From Macrotis lagotis (lineage: Eukaryota > Chordata > Mammalia > Peramelemorphia > Peramelidae), in contig NC_133661.1 of the NCBI RefSeq assembly GCF_037893015.1, forward strand, positions 188,254,809-188,318,808: a stretch of DNA of 64,000 nucleotides. Direction: 5' to 3'. The number at the start of each line of letters is the position of its first letter. Position 1 is the first letter of the stretch. Positions 33,716 to 44,964 of the stretch are shown here, piece after piece. The position numbers were made by a program, and so were the translations under genes. The notes below the pieces were generated by a model. That model was given only the letters and a program-made list of their open reading frames with translations. It ran no database searches and was not told the origin of the DNA.

Positions 33716-33915
33716 TTTCAAAGCACTTTCCATGTTATCTCATTTGATTCTCCTAACAACTCTTTGAAATAGGTGTCATTATTATTCTCATTTATAGATT
33801 AGGAAACTGAGGTAGAGACGCTAATTAACATGCTCAAGATCATGCAATTAAAGTATATGAAGCAGAATTCTAGCTCAAGTCTTCCTGATTCTATGTTTAT
33901 AACTCTATGTACTTC
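33716..33915 (-). repeat. MIR-like repeat
   Basis: CAAAGCACTTTCCATGTTATCTCATTTGATTC, TAGATTAGGAAACTGAGGTAG, CATGCTCAAGATCATGCAATTAA and CTCAAGTCTTCCTGATTC in order, the minus-strand MIR/old SINE form. Confidence 0.6.
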
Positions 33916-34119
33916 ATTCTATATACTTCATCTCCAGACACAGGACATTATATCTGATTGCCTTAAAGGACATTTTAATGATTGAAATCTCATATTTTGG
34001 TATGATCCAAAAAGATTGCCTTATTCTTTGGTATGCAATGCAACCTGATCTAGAAAAGACTCACTTAATTTTCTCTTTTTAATTAGTTGGTTCTTTTAGG
34101 GTCAAAATACAATATAATC

Positions 34120-34228
34120 TCTACTTTCAAATCTCAGTTTCCCCATGTAATAATAATATCTACCTCACAAGATTGTGAGGATCCAATGAGATTTATATGT
34201 TAAAATGCTTTGCAAAATTTAAAACACA
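34120..34228 (+). repeat. MIR-like 3' part
   Basis: AATCTCAGTTTCCCCATGTAATAATAATA, CCTCACAAGATTGTGAGGATCC and TTAAAATGCTTTGCAAAAT. Confidence 0.55.
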
Positions 34229-34269
34229 ACCTAATTGGTAATTATTGTTATTGTTGCTGTTATTTCATG

Positions 34270-34870
34270 CTTTTACTCTCTACTCCTACTGTCCACCACT
34301 CTAACTCAATTTCTCATCCTTTCCTCCTTGTCACAACAATCTCTCTTATTTCCAAATCACCCTTCACACATTTTGCTGACAAAATAGTCTTTTCTACAAA
34401 CATGTCTAATCATATCACACTTCTTATAAAAGGAACTTCAGTGGCTCCCCACTGATGATTAAATAATGTGAATTCTTCAACTTGGCACATAAAGCATTTT
34501 GAACTTTATTTCATTCTGTTGCTTTTCAAAAATTCAAACTCCAGATAAACTGAATTATTAGTATTTTCTTTGAGCTCAGTTTAAACTCTTCCCTCTTTTT
34601 GCAGTAAGATATATTTGCAATAAGATATATTCTGTGCCTGAAATATCCTTCCTACAAATCCACATCAGAACCACTTCCTACATGAAAACTGCTGTATATC
34701 TGCAATTGAAAAAAAGGCCCTATATCATTATACCTTATTTTTATACTTAGGTGTGTTAATGTCTTATTCTAACATATTAGATTGTAAGTGTGTGTTCTTT
34801 GACATCTTTGTATTACTTGAATAATCCCTTGCACATAGTGAATAATTAGTAAATATTAATTAAGTACTAT
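34270..34870 (+). repeat. L2-type LINE 3' region
   Basis: AATCATATCACACTTCTTATAAAAGGAACTTCAGTGGCTCCCCACTGATG and later a TTAGATTGTAAGTGTGTGTTCTTTG stretch and CACATAGTGAATAATTAGTAAATATT follow the L2 3' order ('ATCATGTCACTCCCCTGCT...TTCAGTGGCTCCCCATTG...TTAGACTGTAAGCTCC'). Confidence 0.65.
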
Positions 34871-34921
34871 TGCATTACTGAATATTGTTTTTAATATGCA
34901 AATATGTCAAATCAGCAAGTA

Positions 34922-34963
34922 TTTATTAAGCATAAAGAGGTCACACAATTTATGCTTAATAAA
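34922..34963. repeat. Perfect 15-bp inverted repeat with 12-base loop
   Basis: TTTATTAAGCATAAA (34922-34936) is the exact reverse complement of TTTATGCTTAATAAA (34949-34963). Both arms resemble ancient-repeat termini, so it may be two repeat ends facing each other. Confidence 0.8.
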
Positions 34964-34984
34964 CACACTTACAATCTTCCATTT

Positions 34985-35548
34985 TAAGACAGGATAATTG
35001 GAAATTCAATAATACTTGCTCTTTTCATAGTAGCAAAGTACTGAAAATTAATAGAGCCTCTATCTAATGGGGATTTGGCTAAGCAAGTAATGGTATCTAA
35101 AAGTAATGGAATATTTGCTGTACCACAAGAAATGACATGAAGAATTTTAGAGGAACCTGGGAAGACCTCTTGTCACTAATGAAGAGTGAAGTGAACAGAA
35201 TTAGGAGAATGATTTATGCAATAAAAACAAAATTATAAAGAAAAAATAAAATATAATATCAATATTCTAAAAGCAAACAATTTTGAAAGGTTAGGAATAC
35301 TGATTAATCATGATTAAAGAGGAATGAAAATGAACACTATCCATCTCCTATCAGAGAGAGAGAGATTATAAACAATAACAATGCATTTTTCATGGGGTTA
35401 TTGTGGGAGTTTGTTTTACTTGATGATGCTTATGTTCCTTCCTTCTTTCCCTCCCTCCTTTCTTTTAGCTACCCACCCCTACCTCTCTTTAGTGAATGGG
35501 AGAGAGGAAAAATAAATATTTAATGTGTAAATAAAAAGAAAAACAATT
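34985..35548 (+). repeat. L1 3' end (ORF2 end and 3' UTR)
   Basis: CATAGTAGCAAAGTACTGAAAATTAATAGAG, GATTTGGCTAAGCAAGTAATGG, AACCTGGGAAGACCTC, AATGAAGAGTGAAGTGAACAGAATTAGGAGAATG and a terminal AATAAATATTTAATGTGTAAATAAAAAG follow the marsupial L1 3' order. It is 5'-truncated and decayed. Confidence 0.65.
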
Positions 35549-35596
35549 TTGAAAAACTTTATAACTCTAAACAATTAAATGTCGAAATACATTTCC

Positions 35597-35815
35597 TTAA
35601 TACCAAATATGATGCCTGCTGCCTACCTTCTTTGGGAAAGATGATGGATTTAAAATGGAGATGGGATGTACGCATTTGGACATGGACAATGTGAAAATTC
35701 ATTTGATTTAGCATGCATATTTCTTTTGGTAAATTTTCTTCCTTTTTAATTGCTCAGAGGCATGAAGAGAAAATAAATTCTTATTAATGTGAAGAATGTT
35801 AAAAACTAAGCTGTG
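35597..35815 (+). repeat. Possible LINE 3' UTR remnant
   Basis: TTCTTTGGGAAAGATGATGG, GCATTTGGACATGGACAATGTG and TTTAGCATGCATATTTC resemble a LINE 3' UTR, but I cannot fix the family. Confidence 0.3.
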
Positions 35816-36995
35816 GGGAAAAATATTATGGCATAACGTAAAAGAAAAGACATTTTATAGTTGGATTTTAGATATTTTGGCCAGAGTCATGGAGAGATAC
35901 TTGGAGGACAAAAAGCTTTTTGTTGTCCCTCATATTCTATAATTGACACTCTAATGATATGTCTTACAACCCTGGGAAAAGACTGCTAAAAGCTTAATAA
36001 ATCCCACTGCAGGCTATGTGCAGTGTTTAATCCCTGCTGTCCAAAAGGTTACTGTCTCTGACTGGTTATCACTTCAAGAAAGGAGCGAGTATATATTCAT
36101 CTACATCCCAGCCATCTTAGTACTAGCCAGAAAATATTACAATCTTCAATAAATTGGTTGCTTCTGGAGTAATGGTGCTTCTAATTCTCTCTGCATAGCT
36201 GGTAGGTGGAATAGCTGGCGAGTTTGCAAGAAATGGAAAAGGGTTTGTAGTTTATTTTGATAATTGGCAACTAAAATTTAGTCTTGACATTACAAGAATA
36301 TTTTTTTCAGCTATTAAATGTGAGCTTGCATGCAAGTAGAGAATAATGATACCCACTGGAGAAAATGGCCTGACCTTGGCCACCTGTCCAGTTTGAGCAG
36401 ATACTTGTCTATATTGAATGATTTGAAGGTCACCCAAAGGTTTGCTTGGCCTCAAAATGTTTTCTTTTTATCTTCAGTGCCATGCTTAGAGCTTTTCATA
36501 TATTAAAAAAAAAAACAACAACAGTAAGATCTGTGATTTCTCTAAAATTTAGAACTGCAGGTGAGCAACCTCCCTCTGGCAATGCAAATTAGTGACAATG
36601 CTACAGTTTACTGAATTAGAGTAGCCTGGAGGCATTGAGAGATTTGGTAACTTCTCTCTAGACATGCAAGTAATTCCTATCACAAGTGAGACTTAACCCC
36701 AAGTCTTTCTGACTCTGTTAGGTTGTCTATGTTGTTGCCTCATATGCACCTTACATATCATAGGATCTTAATTTCGGTTGAATAATTAATCAAGCAGGGA
36801 AAATATGATTCTGGCTTTCTCCTGTTATAGTAACATTCATGAAAACAAATATGAATGTATAAACAGTATCAGAAGATGTGAGGTAAAACTAGTGGTCAGC
36901 TAGTTCAATGTCCTGATATTGATAGATGAAAAACCTAAGCTACAGAGACAAAGTGTTCTCTCTCCTCTCTACTACGTACCTGAAAGCCACAGTCA
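35816..36995. other. Intergenic, nothing firmly recognised
   Basis: AATAAA-bearing sequence near 35990-36160 has a faint resemblance to a solitary LTR, but I find no matching ends and do not call it. A decayed MIR-like stretch lies near 36868-36955. Confidence 0.35.
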
Positions 36996-37002
36996 GTTAT
37001 TG

Positions 37003-37175
37003 AGGCAGTTAGAGAGGGTAGAAAGTTGGCCTCAGAGGCAGGAAGAGCTGAGTTCAAGTCCTATCTTGGATCTAGGACAAGTTATTCAACTTCTAAGCAA
37101 CTTTCTATGATTATTAATTGTAGAGAAGGTATTGATCTGAACAAGTAGAGGTCCCTTCTTCATTCTGTAATTCTC
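37003..37175 (+). repeat. Old SINE
   Basis: GAGGCAGTTAGAGAGGGTAG, GGCAGGAAGAGCTGAGTTCAAG and GGACAAGTTATTCAACTTC give the head-to-tail order of an older tRNA-type SINE. Confidence 0.55.
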
Positions 37176-38760
37176 TATATTGATAAAAACTCAAGATTAG
37201 TCCCTACCTCCAATGAGAAAGGCAATGACATTTGCACAGTTACTTACCCAATTCTTTTTTCTCCCTGGACACTTATTTGGTATTTATAGCTTCTCTAGCT
37301 TTTCAGTAACTTAGTATATAACTATCTTAGATGTTTTTAAAGTAGAAAGTAAATTGTTATAGTTACTAAAACAATGTTAATTTTCATTCAAATAATCAAG
37401 ATAAAATAACTAAATTTGGAGATTTCTTCCAGTTCTAAATGTATGATCCTTTGAAATGATTTTTTATTTTACTTTATCATTAGCTGTTCTAATACTTAAA
37501 TTCAACTATTGAGATGAGGATTGTAACTGTGATTGTAACTTTCTTAAGTTGTTCTTAAATGGTGTTTATTACATTTTAATTAGAGTTGAATTTAGGCCTA
37601 GGCAAAGGTAAGTACACTCAGGATATGCAGACAAGAAGTAGAAGGAAAGAGAGAATCTAAATAATATTTTAAAATATAAAATATTTTAAAATTTTAATAA
37701 AAATATAACAAAGATTAAGATGTAAATAAAATTTTAAAATACACTTACACTGATAAAAAAGTCTGTTACATTTATTTTATGATAACTCTAAAATAAAATA
37801 AAATTAATGCAGAGAGGGACCTCAAGAGGCCATCTTGGAGTCTAACTGGAGTATGGAGCAAGGTCACAAAGGAACAAATATCAGAAACAGAATTTTCGCT
37901 TGTGCCTTCTGACTACATAAATGGTCCTCTTTATTGTATAGTCTCCTCATTAAAGGCAATGACTTTATGCTCTGATATACTTTAGCTTGGGAAAGATTCA
38001 AGTTTTACTTCATTCTAAAATTGCCAGAATTCATCCTGTTTGGAGTTTCAACATATAATTGATTCATATAAAATGGTACAAGATCTGAGACAGTTTTGTA
38101 AAAACATGAAACAAAAGTGTCAAATATGATGTAAATAGATAAGAGGAATCTAAAATTATTTTACTTACTCCAAAAGAGACGAGATCTAAGTTTCTGTTTT
38201 CTGACACCTATTGGAATTTCATTTACTGTGCTGACTAATTAATCCATGAAATAAAGACAATGTATTTTATAGCACTAAAAGATAAGGGAAACTGGGAAAT
38301 ACCATTAACTGGGGAAAATGCTGTAAAATGAAATTAATTCCTTAAATGCAAACTAAGTTTTGCTCCCTTTGATGATAATTAACTTTCTGTGCTATGGTGT
38401 AACAATTTCTAGATCTGTTATTGAATGAACCTTGTGGCAAATATCCTCCCTTGTCTTGAGTTTCCTTGTCTATAAAATCAAGAAGTTGGACTAAATAACC
38501 TCTTAAGGTTTCTTCAATATAAATGCTTATAAGGTCTCTTACAGGTATAAAAAATCTTATAATCTTTAAGGGGAGTAGGGAAATAGAGAAAAGTAAAAAT
38601 GAAAATATCATTTATTTTTTTATGTTTCACCATAGAAAGTATTTCAGTAACTGAAAAAAAAAGTTTAATTTAACAAGTATTTCACAGAACTTTAGAACTC
38701 AAATTACCCTAGAGACCATCTAATAACCATCAGAGTTAAGTGATTTGTTATTATCTCACA
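37176..38760. other. AT-rich intergenic, nothing recognised
   Basis: It includes AAAATATTTTAAAAT-type sequence near 37670-37740 and a weak repeat trace near 37810-37870. No credible coding frame. Confidence 0.4.
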
Positions 38761-38762
38761 GT

Positions 38763-39078
38763 AAATGATGAAGATGATGCTTGTACTTCGTTCCCAAAGA
38801 ACACTGTGACATCAAGGGAGGTGATGCCATAACTGCACATGAACTGGGTGTGAGAGATGGGGATGCTGTCCCAAGTCATCAGCCTCACTTTCAGTTCTGG
38901 AGCTATCCAGGTCCAGTGACCAGATATGAATCATGGTGAAAGGAGATAGACTTAGATGTGAGGCAATCAGTGTTAAGTGATTTGCCCAAGATCACATAGC
39001 TAATAAGTGACTGAGGCCATATTTGAATTCAGGTCCTCCTGACCTTAGGGCTGGCACCTTTTCCACTGTGACCTAGTC
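38763..39078 (-). mobile_element. Long SINE with LINE-like tail, minus strand
   Basis: Tail first on the + strand: GATGATGCTTGTACTTCGTTCCC, ACATCAAGGGAGGTGATGCC, CCAGGTCCAGTGACCAGATATG, then TTAAGTGATTTGCCCAAGATCAC and CTGACCTTAGGG...CCACTGTGACCTAGTC. It is full length, about 316 bases, the same class as 14687-15029 and 42273-42590. Confidence 0.8.
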
Positions 39079-39089
39079 AAGTTCTTTAT

Positions 39090-39560
39090 TATTATTATAC
39101 AATCTTATATGTCCATTCTATATGAAGCATTGTGCTGGGTGTTGGGAATGCAAGTTATAAAAAAAAATAAATATTTCCGCAAAATTAATCAGTCTTTACC
39201 AAGCAGCTTATATATAATCTAAGAAATGAAGAGATGAAAGATGTAGACAAATAACTATAATACAAGTTAGGAAATTATTAAGTGTATAGAAGAATTCAAA
39301 CAGCTACTCCTAGAGTTAGTCAAGGAAAGAATGATGGCTGCTTCCCTAGGGAAATCAGGGCAAGGTATCCTGAAGGAGGTAACACCTGCAACTGATCCTT
39401 GTAGGAGGAAAAGGATGTCAAGAAGTAGAAATGGGAGCTTGTAGGCCATTTCACTGCATCCACAAAGATGTAGAGGTAGGAGATGGTACAACAAAGATAA
39501 GTAACAGTAGGGAGTCTAGCTGGAGTTTAGAGTATAAGACCAGAATGGCAGTTCAGGATC
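39090..39560 (-). repeat. Ancient interspersed repeat, probably L2-like
   Basis: AAGCATTGTGCTGGGTGTTGGGAATGC, AAGAATGATGGCTGCTTCCCTAGGG, CTGAAGGAGGTAACACCTGCAACTGATCC and AGAAGTAGAAATGGGAGC match the wording of a widespread old mammalian repeat ('GCACTGTGCTAGGTGCTGGGGATAC ... GAGGTGACATTTGAGCTGAGACC'). Family and strand are uncertain. A MIR-like trace follows to about 39660. Confidence 0.4.
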
Positions 39561-39660
39561 AAAATTTGGATAACTGAATGGCATTTATCCAGGGTCATAT
39601 TAGAAATACGTTGTAGAGTCAAGATTCAAATCCAGACCTCTGACCCCAAACTGAACATCC

Positions 39661-40695
39661 TTTTAAATTTTTTATTTTGTGCATCTCTTCTTTTATGCAT
39701 GAGGTTTACTGATTTGCTACTTTTCTAGATGTTTTTAATTATATGTGTAATTTATTTTTTCTCTCATTTTAAAAATGAAAGTTTTTAGAAATATAGATTT
39801 TCCCTTTTAAGGATTGATTTCATTGTATTCTATAAATCTTGCCATGCAGTCTTGTTATTTTACTTTGAATTATTTATAGAGTCTATGATTATTTAACAAA
39901 ATATCTTTAGCCTTCATTTAAATCTTAGTGTTTGGTTCATATTTTCCTTATTAAATGCAATCATATTGTGCAATGATCTTTAAAAAGTACGTTTAATATT
40001 TCTACAATTTTGCATCAATTTGAATTCACCATGTCCTAGTGACTGACCATTCTGTAAAGTTAAAGAATAAGAAGATTATATGATTCTTAACATAGACATA
40101 TTCCTTAAAATCCCATCATTAATTGCTAGTTAACATCTAGTTTTGCTAACAATCTCCTTATAACCTTAATTTGTTTCTTGTTTACCATGCCATTGGATGT
40201 GTATAAATGTGATGTGAAATATAATAGTTTATTATAACCTTTTAGGTGAACTCTGCGTGAACTTTTTTCAGTGTGTTTTTCTTTGCAAGAAATTATATTT
40301 TATTTCTAATTATCAACCTTATTGTTTTATGTAATTTTGTACCATTCTTAGTTTTGATTATTTTTCTTTCCTCAAATTCTGTTGATTTTCTTTCCTTTAA
40401 GTCATTCTTTCTTTCAAAACAAACAAAAGAAATAAATTTTCCTAAGGTATTAGCTCATTTTTGCTTAAAAAATTTAAACTTAATCTCTTCAATTTTTTTA
40501 ATCTCCTAAGTCAAAAATAAAGTTAATGGAGTTAACAATCATCTTTTTTCCCCTCTTGTTATCGATCTGTATATATAGTTTTTTTTTTACTTAAAAAGCT
40601 TAACAATCATACTGAAATTCAAAGATTGCTTTGCCATTTTCCTTACCCAAGTCCAGTTCTTAACTAAATTCTAAAATTCTTAAAAATATAACAAC
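39661..40695. other. AT-rich intergenic, possible decayed LINE
   Basis: Long T-rich sequence. The frame at 40273-40509 is Phe/Leu/Asn-rich and looks like chance. Confidence 0.3.
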
Positions 40696-40838
40696 AAGTG
40701 ACAGCTAGATAAAACACTGGCCATGGAGTTGGGTTGACCTGAGTTCATATCCAACCTCAGACACTTAATAATTACCTAGATGTGTGACCTTGAGCAAGTC
40801 ACTCAACCCCATTGCCTTGCAAAAGAAAAATAACAACA
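40696..40838 (+). mobile_element. SINE with internal loss in the head
   Basis: GTGACAGCTAGATAAAACACTGG lacks part of the usual head. It continues with GAGTTCATATCCAACCTCAG, CACTTAATAATTACCTAG and ATTGCCTTGCAAAAG. Confidence 0.8.
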
Positions 40839-41900
40839 AAACTTTTCCCATGGAAAGGACAGATAAGAGTGAGGTTCATAAGATCACCATTGCTCACATA
40901 TAGGATATATTTCAATGATTTTCATCTATGGAACCCAATTATCAGATATAAGTTCTTCCTCAATTCTTCAATAGGTTATTTTTATTTGAATATTTTTTGA
41001 ATATCCAAATTTATAGTTAAACCTACTTGTCCTCTTAATAACCCACAAATAGGATATTACTTAGTAGCCATTGTTCTTTCCTTTTGGAATGTAAACAGTG
41101 AATCATTACTTTGTACTTTGAACCAGTTAATAATTATCCTACTTGTATTTATCTTGCTCCCTCTCAATATGTATTTAAGTGTTTTCAGTTGTTTTCTTTC
41201 TCTGGAAATAGTAATTTTTGTTGATAGTAATTTTTCCATCTTGATTTGTGCTCACTTATGAAAAATTAATTACTTTTAGCTAGAAACCATTTTCCTTAAC
41301 TTTTCAACTTTTCACATTCCATTTCTCTCTTTCCTTTCTTGTTGAGGATAAATAAAGGTAGAGGATTATGACTGGAGTTCCTTAGTTCATTCTTATCCAT
41401 ATGTTGTAATATTTCTCTCTGACTTGGGATCTCTGGATTTGGATAATCATATTGCTGAATGAGTTAAACTTGGAATTCCTTTCAATTGGTGATCTAAACA
41501 TTCTATTAATCTGTATTTCATCCTCTGTTTCCAATATATCTTGATTATTTTCCTTTTTGATTTTTTTAAAATAGTGTATTCATCATTTTTTTTTATTTTG
41601 CTCTTTTTGTAGGTCAAGGATTTTCAGATATTCTTTCTGAGTGCCCCCCAATCAGGTAATTTTCCAGTTTTGTCAGATTTTTATTTTTGAGCTAATCTTT
41701 TTATTTTATTTTATTTTAAAGTTCTATTTTCTATTCTTATTTTCATGATCTCTACTCTTAACTGAAGTCACCTGGATTTACTATCAGTTAGGAACTCTAT
41801 TTTATCTTTTCATTTTTCCCTAGTCAATCTCAGAATTCTTGTGACCATTTTAATGTCTTTTTTCAGGTCATATTTCAATAGTTAGATTTCAGAATTATTC
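40839..41900. other. AT-rich intergenic, possible decayed LINE
   Basis: T-rich sequence with no reliable assignment. The frames at 40812 and 41057 are not convincing. Confidence 0.3.
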
Positions 41901-41904
41901 ATTT

Positions 41905-42754
41905 CTTCTGGAATTTAAATAAATATTTTTATTTATTTTTTCCAACTGAATACAAAGATAGCTTTCAACAATAATGTTTTGTAAGTTCTGAATTATACAT
42001 TTTTCTGCCTCTCTCCCTTATCTCCTCCTTCTCCCTGACAGAAAGCAATACTTTATATCATATGTGTACTTTATATTATATGTGTACATATATTTTTATT
42101 AATCATGTTGTGAAAGAAGAATCAAATCAAAATGGGAAAATTAGAGAGAGGAAAAAATACATAAGACAGCTTTTAAAAATTGATTATAGCAAGTTTTGGT
42201 CTGCATTTTAACTCCATTATTTCTTCTCTGCATATGGATGATGTTTCCTATCACAAGTCTTTTAGAATTGTTGGGCAGCTAGGAAGCTCAGAGGATAGAG
42301 CACTGATCTTGGAATCAGGAGGACAGGGAGTTTGAATCTGGCTTTGGACAATTGACTCTTACTAGATGTGTGACCTTGGGCAAGTCATTTAACCCTGATT
42401 ACTTTCTGGGTCATTCCAGTCAAACTGATTCATATCTGGCTACTGGACTCAGATGACTCTGGAGGAGAAAGGGAGATTGGTGCTTTAGCATAGCAACCCC
42501 CCACTCAAATTCAATTCATGTGCTTGTCATGGCATCACCTCCCTGATATCAGGTCCTTCTTTGAGAATGAAGGACAAATATCACTGCTGAAATGAACAAG
42601 TCTATCATAGCTGATCATCACCCCATGTTGCTGTTAGGATGTACAATGTTCTTCGGGTTCTATTCACTTCATTCGGTATCATTTCATGCAAGTTAGTTCA
42701 TGCAAGTCTTTTCAGTTTATTCTGAAGACCCAAACATAATGATTTCTTTCTTTC

Positions 42755-42758
<4 letters not shown>
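41905..42758 (-). repeat. L1 3' end, minus strand
   Basis: On the + strand the 3' UTR comes first: TTTTTCCAACTGAATACAAAG, CTCTCTCCCTTATCTCCTCC, GACAGAAAGCAATAC. The end of ORF2 follows after a SINE: AAGTCTATCATAGCTGATCATC, GATGTACAATGTTCTTCGGGTTC and CACTTCATTCGGTATC. It is 5'-truncated near the TA/TG microsatellite. Confidence 0.75.
42273..42590 (+). mobile_element. Long SINE inserted in the L1
   Basis: Head GGGCAGCTAGGAAGCTCAG, body with GATTCATATCTGGCTACTGGAC, end GGTCCTTCTTTGAGAATGAAGGACAAAT. L1 sequence TTTTAGAATTG precedes and resumes after it. Confidence 0.82.
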
Positions 42759-42850
<92 letters not shown>

Positions 42851-42890
42851 ATATGTGTATGTATGTATGGATATATACATATATATATAC
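42758..42890 (+). repeat. TA then TG microsatellite
   Basis: About 28 TA units followed by about 18 TG units, then ATGTATG and ATATAC runs. It lies at the junction between two L1 3' ends. Tyr/Ile-rich and His/Thr-rich frames here are artefacts. Confidence 0.95.
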
Positions 42891-42958
42891 ATATATCATT
42901 TCTGTATTTATTTTTCCAAATACATACAATGAAAGATTTCAACAGTCTTTTTCTGTGA

Positions 42959-43098
42959 TTTTTTTATGAGGCAATGAGATTATAAGTGACTTGCCCAAGG
43001 TCACCCAACTAGGTAATTATTGTCTGAGGTTGGATTTGAGCTCAGGTCCTCTAGACTCCAGGACCAGGGCAATATCCACTGTGGTGCCTAGCTGCCCC
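42959..43098 (-). mobile_element. SINE inserted in the second L1
   Basis: TTTTTTTATGAGGCAATG, GCCCAAGGTCACCCAACTAGG, ACTGTGGTGCCTAGCTGCCCC: a minus-strand copy within the L1 3' UTR. Confidence 0.85.
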
Positions 43099-43687
43099 TC
43101 AACATCATTTTTATGCAAGCTTTTGGGTTTCACATTTTTGTCCCTCCCTCTCTCCCTTCCCTCTTCCTCCCTCTGACAGAAAGTAATCTAATGTAGGTTA
43201 TACTTGTATAACTATCTTAAAAATAAATCCATATTAATTATGTGGAAGAAGAATCACATTGAAATGAGAAAAAGTATTAGAGAGAAAAAAACATAAAACA
43301 TGAGCCAACTTTTACAAAATTGAAAATAGCAAGTTTTGGTCTGCATTTAAATTCCACAGATCCTTCTCTGGATATGGATGGTATTTTCCATCACAAGTCT
43401 TTTAAAATTGTCTGACTATTGTACTGCTGAAATCCACCATAGTTGATCATCATTCAATGTTGCAGTTAGTGTATACAAAGTTCTTCAGGTTCTACTCACT
43501 TTACTGTCTCAGTTCATTTAGATCTTTCCAGGTTATTCTGAAATCCCATTCTTCATAATTTCTTATAGAACAATAATGTTCCATCACATTCACATCCCTC
43601 AATTTGTTCAGCCCAATTGATGAACATTCCCTTAATTTCCAGTTCTTTGCCACTATGAAAAGTACTACTATAAATATTTTTGTACAT

Positions 43688-43730
43688 GTCTCATATTAGA
43701 GGGACGTATTCAGTCTTATATAAAACCCCA
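43688..43730. repeat. Unnamed 43-bp repeat, copy 1
   Basis: Begins GTCTCATATTAGAGGG and ends TTATATAAAACCCCA. It matches 44569-44611 with about four differences. It interrupts L1 ORF2-derived sequence, and CATGT occurs at both of its edges. Confidence 0.6.
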
Positions 43731-44345
43731 TGTATACCCTTTTTGTGATTTCTTAAGGATCTAGTGGTGATATTGCTGAATCAAAGGGTATGCACAATTT
43801 TGTTGCCTTTTGAGCATAATTCAAAATTGCTCTTCAGAAAGATTGGATAGATTCACTCCCCCCAACAAAGCATTTGTGTCCCAGTTTCCCCATATCCCCT
43901 CAACATTGATCATTTCCTTTTTTTTAGTTATATTGATTAGTGCGATGGTGTGAGGTAGTACCTCAGAGTTGTTTTAATTTGCATTTCACTAATGAATAAT
44001 GATTTAGATCATTTTTTTCATATGATCATATATGGTTTTAATTTCTTCATCTGAGAATCACCTTTTCATATATGTGAACCACTTATCAAAAGGTGAATGA
44101 CCTTTATGCTTATAAATTTGACTCCATCTTCTGCTTTTTTTAGAAATGAATCCTTTGTCAGAAACAATAGATGATTGTTTCCCAAATTACTAACTTCTTC
44201 CTTTTAATCTTAGTTACATTGGTTTTATTTGTAAAACACAATACTTCTTAATTTAATATAATCAAAATTATCCATTTTGCATTTCATAATGTTCTTGATT
44301 TCTTCTTTGATCATAAACTATTCTCCTTTCCATAGATCTGACAGA

Positions 44346-44960
44346 TAAATCCTTCCTTGTTCTCTTTATTAGTTTATGGTAACTCCTGAATTTTTATCTG
44401 ACTCATTTACTCTTTAGCATATAATTTTGTTGGAAAAAATATCTTTGCTTAAATATTTTTTCAGTCTCCCTGATGTTTTATCCTTGTTATGAATTCCTTA
44501 TGCACATTTCATTTTCCCTTTTCCTGATTTTTAGATTTTTCAAATCATGAATTTCTAGTTCAATGAAAGTCTCATATTAGAGGGGGCTATTCAGTCTTAT
44601 ATAAAACCTCAATCTTTCTAGTCTAAATGACATTGAAATATCTTTTCGGAACTCTTTCTTCATCTTCCCCTTATTGACATACTATTTTCAGCCCATGCTA
44701 TGGATGACAGATGAAATAATAAACATTTCATATCTGAATGGATGGGAAATCTGTTTGAAATATTACCAAAAGAAGATTGAGAAGCACATGCTTACAAAGG
44801 TAAGCAGAACTACAAGTCTATGACCTAGAATAATGAATGGGGATCATGGAAGTTCTTTGTGTTGTTTTTCCTGCATCCTTACCCCTTTTTCTTACTTTTT
44901 TGGCATCATTTGGTTCAAGTTTATGATGCTTTGAGTAAGTAACTTCATACTGGAATTAAA
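44346..44960. other. Intergenic stretch with the second copy of the 43-bp repeat
   Basis: Apart from 44569-44611 I recognise nothing. GACATTGAAATATC and neighbouring text have no named match. Confidence 0.35.
44569..44611. repeat. Unnamed 43-bp repeat, copy 2
   Basis: GTCTCATATTAGAGGGGGC to ATATAAAACCTCA, partner of 43688-43730. TCAAT lies a few bases before it and again at its end. Confidence 0.6.
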
Positions 44961-44964
44961 TGAA

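Larger units (their letters stand above)
42903..44345 (-). repeat. Second L1 3' end, minus strand
   Basis: The 3' UTR (TTTTTCCAAATACATACAATG, CCCTCCCTCTCTCCC, TCTGACAGAAAGTAATC) is followed by reversed ORF2: GATCATCATTCAATGTTGC, GTGTATACAAAGTTCTTCAGG, CACATCCCTCAATTTGTTC, GATATTGCTGAATCAAAGGG, TGTGAGGTAGTACCTCAGAG and TTACATTGGTTTTATTTGT. A 43-bp foreign piece interrupts it at 43688-43730. Confidence 0.75.

Noticed and set aside
35900-36180. Possible solitary LTR (poly(A)-signal-like AATAAA motifs, AATAAATTGGTTGC phrase)
   Set aside because: I could find neither matching ends nor target duplications nor internal virus-like sequence. Evidence is too thin to name an element.
42698-42969. Tyr/Ile-rich and His/Thr-rich frames
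   Set aside because: They are translations of the TA/TG microsatellite.
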